Origin: Georgenia yuyongxinii | GTDB lineage: Bacteria; Actinomycetota; Actinomycetes; Actinomycetales; Actinomycetaceae | Direction: 5' to 3' | Length of the DNA: 64,000 nt | Assembly: GCF_006352065.1 (NCBI RefSeq) | Contig: NZ_CP040915.1 | Coordinates: forward strand, 1,240,001 to 1,304,000 | Shown here: one piece after another, positions 63,134 through 64,000 of the stretch | How positions within the stretch are numbered: position 1 is the stretch's first letter | Layout: the number at the start of each line of letters is the position of its first letter | Program-made: the position numbers and the translations under genes | Notes under the pieces: generated by a model | Told to the model about the DNA's origin: nothing | Seen by the model: the letters and a program-made list of their open reading frames with translations, nothing else | The model's database searches: none

Positions 63134-63171
63134 CGCGGTCCGGGACCGGCACGTGCCGGTCCCGGACCGCG
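63134..63171 (+). terminator. 38-bp perfect palindrome ending the operon
   Basis: Positions 63134-63152 and 63153-63171 are exact reverse complements with no spacer, 11 bp after the last stop. As RNA it gives a stem of about 17 bp. No T-tract follows. Confidence 0.85.
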
Positions 63172-63209
63172 CGGCTCACGGCGCGCGGCTCAGGACGCGC
63201 GGCTCAGAA
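63168..63209. repeat. 14-bp tandem repeat, three units
   Basis: CGCGCGGCTCA begins at 63168, 63182 and 63196. The first unit overlaps the end of the operon palindrome. Confidence 0.8.
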
Positions 63210-63236
63210 CGGAGTGGACGCGGGGACAACCCGCGG

Positions 63237-63620
63237 TCAGGTCTGTGCGCGGGTGACCCACGCCGCGCGCCACTCGGGCGCCTCGAACGGTTCGGCCCAG
63301 TACGCCGTCTCGCGGGCGATCCTGCCCTCGCGCATCTCGAAGACGAACACGCTGTTGTAGGCCGGCCCGCCGTAGTCCAGCGTCGCCTCGAGCACGACGA
63401 GGTCGCCGGCACTGAGCACCCGCCTCGGCGTGACGGTGGGCAGGCCGGGGAACGCGCCGTACACGGCGCGCCGGTTGTCGCCCCCGATCACCTGCTCGCC
63501 GGACTGCGGCCAGTCCATCACGGCGTCCTCGTGGAACAGCTCGTCCATGACCTCGACCCGTTTGTCGTTGAGGCACTGGACCAGGCGCTCGACGACGGCA
63601 CGGTTCTCGTTCTCGCCCAT
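63237..63620 (-). CDS. SnoaL/NTF2-like protein
   Basis: Small NTF2-fold protein (127 aa) of the SnoaL group: VVERLVQCLNDKRVEVMDELFHEDAVMDWPQSG and VFVFEMREGRIARETAYWAEPF are typical. Such proteins are isomerases, hydratases or ligand-binding proteins; no function can be assigned. The ATG at 63620 has AAGGTGG upstream; a GTG at 63629 is possible. It is convergent with the dihydropyrimidinase operon. Confidence 0.8.
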   Translation of the reverse strand: MGENENRAVVERLVQCLNDKRVEVMDELFHEDAVMDWPQSGEQVIGGDNRRAVYGAFPGLPTVTPRRVLSAGDLVVLEATLDYGGPAYNSVFVFEMREGRIARETAYWAEPFEAPEWRAAWVTRAQT

Positions 63621-63668
63621 GGCGTCCACCTTCCGGCGGGGTCCGCACCCGTCCGGGTGCGGACGAGG

Positions 63669-64000
63669 TCAGCGTAGCCCCGGGACGCGGACGTCGACCC
63701 AGACGAGACGATGGTCGGAGCTGGGGGACGGGAACTGGCCGGTCAGCTCCGAGCCGGGCTCGTCCGCCATCGGCCAGAACACCCCGGCCCCACGCACCGG
63801 CAGGTTCCTCGAGGGCAGGACGTAGTCGACCCGCAGGTTCCCCGGCGCGGTGTCGTCGAAGTCGGCCGTGTCCCGGGCCGGGTCGCCGCGGTGGGCCACG
63901 TTCGCGCCGCGCTGGGTGGCAGCGGCCTCGACCGCCCCGCCGGAGGTCGGTCGCGGGTCCCGCACGCGACGGTGGTCCAGGAGCTGGTCGATCGCGCCCG
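63669..64000 (-). CDS. Endonuclease/exonuclease/phosphatase-family protein, 3' part
   Basis: C-terminal 110 residues of an EEP-fold enzyme, cut by the window edge. The end of the domain is clear: NLRVDYVLPSRNL, then FPSPSSDHRLVWVDVRVPG, containing the catalytic Asp-His pair. The in-frame GTG at 63965 is internal, because the frame continues to the edge. Related long actinobacterial proteins are often secreted, but the N-terminus is not available to check. Confidence 0.82.
   Translation of the reverse strand, partial: GAIDQLLDHRRVRDPRPTSGGAVEAAATQRGANVAHRGDPARDTADFDDTAPGNLRVDYVLPSRNLPVRGAGVFWPMADEPGSELTGQFPSPSSDHRLVWVDVRVPGLR

Overview
The window is 64 kb of very GC-rich DNA with actinobacterial hallmarks: many GTG starts, WhiB, a 13E12/DUF222 HNH gene, twin ClpP1P2, RpiB of the mycobacterial type, a mycothiol-type DsbA protein, type-B L31 and coenzyme-F420 genes. 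Gene content fits the Micrococcales (Cellulomonas/Georgenia/Jonesia-like); the genus cannot be fixed from sequence reading alone. The window cuts two genes: the 5' end of malQ on the left and of an EEP-family phosphatase/nuclease on the right.

Layout. 0-4.5 kb: malQ end, a split glucose/GlcNAc-type PTS (EIIC divergent from EIIB-EIIA) and a HAD phosphatase. 4.5-9 kb: a minus-strand pterin-like operon (folE, FAD reductase, FolP2-like DHPS, RibD-C reductase) with a divergent Cys-containing regulator. 9-22 kb: pepN, a broken VOC gene, a mycothiol-type DsbA protein, MFS exporter, M13 peptidase, rpiB, kinase-like protein, Eis-type acetyltransferase, and the overlapping DNA-repair pair ATL-nei. 22-24.3 kb: a relatively AT-rich leader and an LPETG-anchored repeat protein. 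24.5-28.6 kb: cysE-cysK behind a tiny Cys-rich leader ORF, a YtrA-type regulator with a DUF1648 membrane protein, and YigZ. 28.7-30.8 kb: rpmE2, rpmF, two tRNAs, an IS481 remnant and whiB with a CRP/GlxR-like site. 31-37.2 kb: tig, clpP1, clpP2, clpX and a baeRF-type protein. 37.5-46.7 kb: chorismate mutase, FadD, ValS, an S33 peptidase, a PfkB kinase and a GH4 glycosidase. 47-49.1 kb: an SOS-box HNH gene.

49.4-63.1 kb is the most interesting part. An F420-type LLM oxidoreductase overlaps cofE (last step of F420 side-chain assembly). Facing it is a three-gene ABC importer of the type proposed to bring in F420-0. Divergent from the importer is a seven-gene operon: carbamoyl-amide hydrolase, dihydropyrimidinase, a second LLM oxidoreductase and a two-permease ABC importer. 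Together these suggest cofactor salvage beside a cofactor-using pyrimidine/hydantoin catabolic pathway.

Window-wide themes: a 19-bp-period intergenic repeat at three loci; long perfect hairpins at gene ends, mostly without T-tracts; in-frame minisatellites in protein tails; and several promoters whose -10 box lies 6-7 nt before the start codon, suggesting leaderless mRNAs.
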